Shown: positions 5,696-6,215 of the stretch, piece after piece
Layout of the letters: the number at the start of each line of letters is the position of its first letter
Position numbering within the stretch: position 1 is the stretch's first letter
Source of the DNA: Ectothiorhodospiraceae bacterium
Lineage (GTDB): Bacteria > Pseudomonadota > Gammaproteobacteria > Nitrococcales > AK92
Assembly (NCBI GenBank): GCA_029263635.1
Contig: JAJUFY010000136.1
Coordinates: forward strand, 1 to 6,215
Direction of reading: 5' to 3'
Length of the DNA stretch: 6,215 nucleotides
The notes under the pieces: generated by a model
Told to the model about the DNA's origin: nothing
The model's input: only the letters and a program-made list of their open reading frames with translations
The model's database searches: none
Translations under genes and position numbers: made by a program

Positions 5696-5701
5696 ACCGG
5701 A

Positions 5702-6215
5702 TCAGCCATAGCGGCCGGTGATGTAGTCCTCGGTCTGGCGGTTGGCCGGCGTCGTGAACAGGGTGTTGGTGTCGGCCATCTCCACCAGCTTCCCCAGGTA
5801 CATGAAGGCGGTGTAATCGGAGACCCGCGCCGCCTGCTGCATGTTGTGGGTGACGATGGCGATGGTGTACTCGGCCTTGAGCTCGCTGATCAGCTCCTCG
5901 ATCTTCAGCGTCGAGATCGGGTCCAGCGCCGACGCGGGCTCGTCCCGCAGCAGCACGGTGGGCTTCACCGCCACCGCGCGGGCGATGCACAGCCGCTGCT
6001 GCTGGCCGCCGGAGAGCATGGTGCCGTTCTGCCGGAGCTTGTCCTTCACCTCGTCCCAGAGCGCCGCCTTGCGCAGCGCCCATTCCACCCGCTCCTCCAT
6101 CTCATGGCGCGACAGCCGCTCGTACAGCCGTACGCCGAAGGCGATGTTGTCGTAGATCGACATCGGGAACGGCGTCGGTTTCTGGAACACCATGCCGACC
6201 CTGGCCCGCAGCAGG
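5702..6215 (-). CDS. pstB: Phosphate ABC transporter ATP-binding protein PstB, C-terminal part
   Basis: The 170 C-terminal codons lie in the window; the N-terminus with Walker A is beyond the right edge. The frame is continuous across the Met at 6193, reading LLRARVGMVFQKP, so that Met is internal. Visible parts: Q-loop MVFQKPTPFPMSIYDN, signature LSGGQQQRL, Walker B region VLLRDEPASALDP, switch histidine in VTHNMQQAARVSDY, and the C-terminal end FTTPANRQTEDYITGRYG, all strongly PstB-like. The protein powers high-affinity phosphate import with PstS, PstC and PstA. One oddity is an arginine (codon 5945-5947) directly before the Walker B aspartate, where the family has leucine or methionine. 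phoU follows 19 bases downstream, the usual pstB-phoU order. Confidence 0.95.
   Translation of the reverse strand, partial: LLRARVGMVFQKPTPFPMSIYDNIAFGVRLYERLSRHEMEERVEWALRKAALWDEVKDKLRQNGTMLSGGQQQRLCIARAVAVKPTVLLRDEPASALDPISTLKIEELISELKAEYTIAIVTHNMQQAARVSDYTAFMYLGKLVEMADTNTLFTTPANRQTEDYITGRYG

Overview
The window is GC-rich, tightly packed bacterial chromosome. It carries seven protein genes, two of them cut by the window edges. Gene content and protein style point to a gammaproteobacterium. The short CGFS glutaredoxin, the iron-type SodB, an ArgD reading LSGIAVCGLGHAHP and the coupled argD-argF pair suggest a GC-rich purple-sulfur or halophilic lineage (Chromatiales/Ectothiorhodospiraceae-like). 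A Pseudomonas relative is the main alternative. This placement is recalled from family knowledge, not from a search.

Layout, left to right. Bases 1-118 (minus) hold the first 39 codons of an AI-2E/PerM-type membrane protein. A clean intrinsic terminator at 237-271 ends the minus-strand gene grxD (308-625), a monothiol glutaredoxin for Fe-S cluster handling. A 381-base divergent spacer (626-1006), full of GC-rich inverted repeats, separates grxD from sodB (1007-1591, plus), an iron superoxide dismutase. A good sigma70-like promoter for sodB starts at 842. The 151-base gap after sodB holds a hairpin, a TATAAT-type promoter and then a hairpin with a T tract, so the argD leader may contain a promoter followed at once by a terminator or attenuator.

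argD (1743-2948), argF (2945-3859) and an ABC transporter ATPase of the PotA/FbpC type (3864-4928) form one tight plus-strand operon. argD and argF overlap by ATGA, and the ATPase starts 4 bases after argF. ArgD and ArgF are consecutive or near-consecutive steps of ornithine/arginine synthesis. The ATPase has no permease or binding protein in view. Facing this operon on the minus strand is the end of a phosphate-uptake operon: pstB (partial, 5702-6215) followed by phoU (4981-5682), with a hairpin between the converging ends.

Most of this is ordinary core metabolism and stress defence. I see no mobile element, CRISPR array, RNA gene or defence system, and no clear undescribed system. The points most worth a second look are the promoter-terminator arrangement before argD, an arginine just before the Walker B aspartate of PstB, the partnerless ABC ATPase in the arginine operon, and the structured spacer between grxD and sodB.
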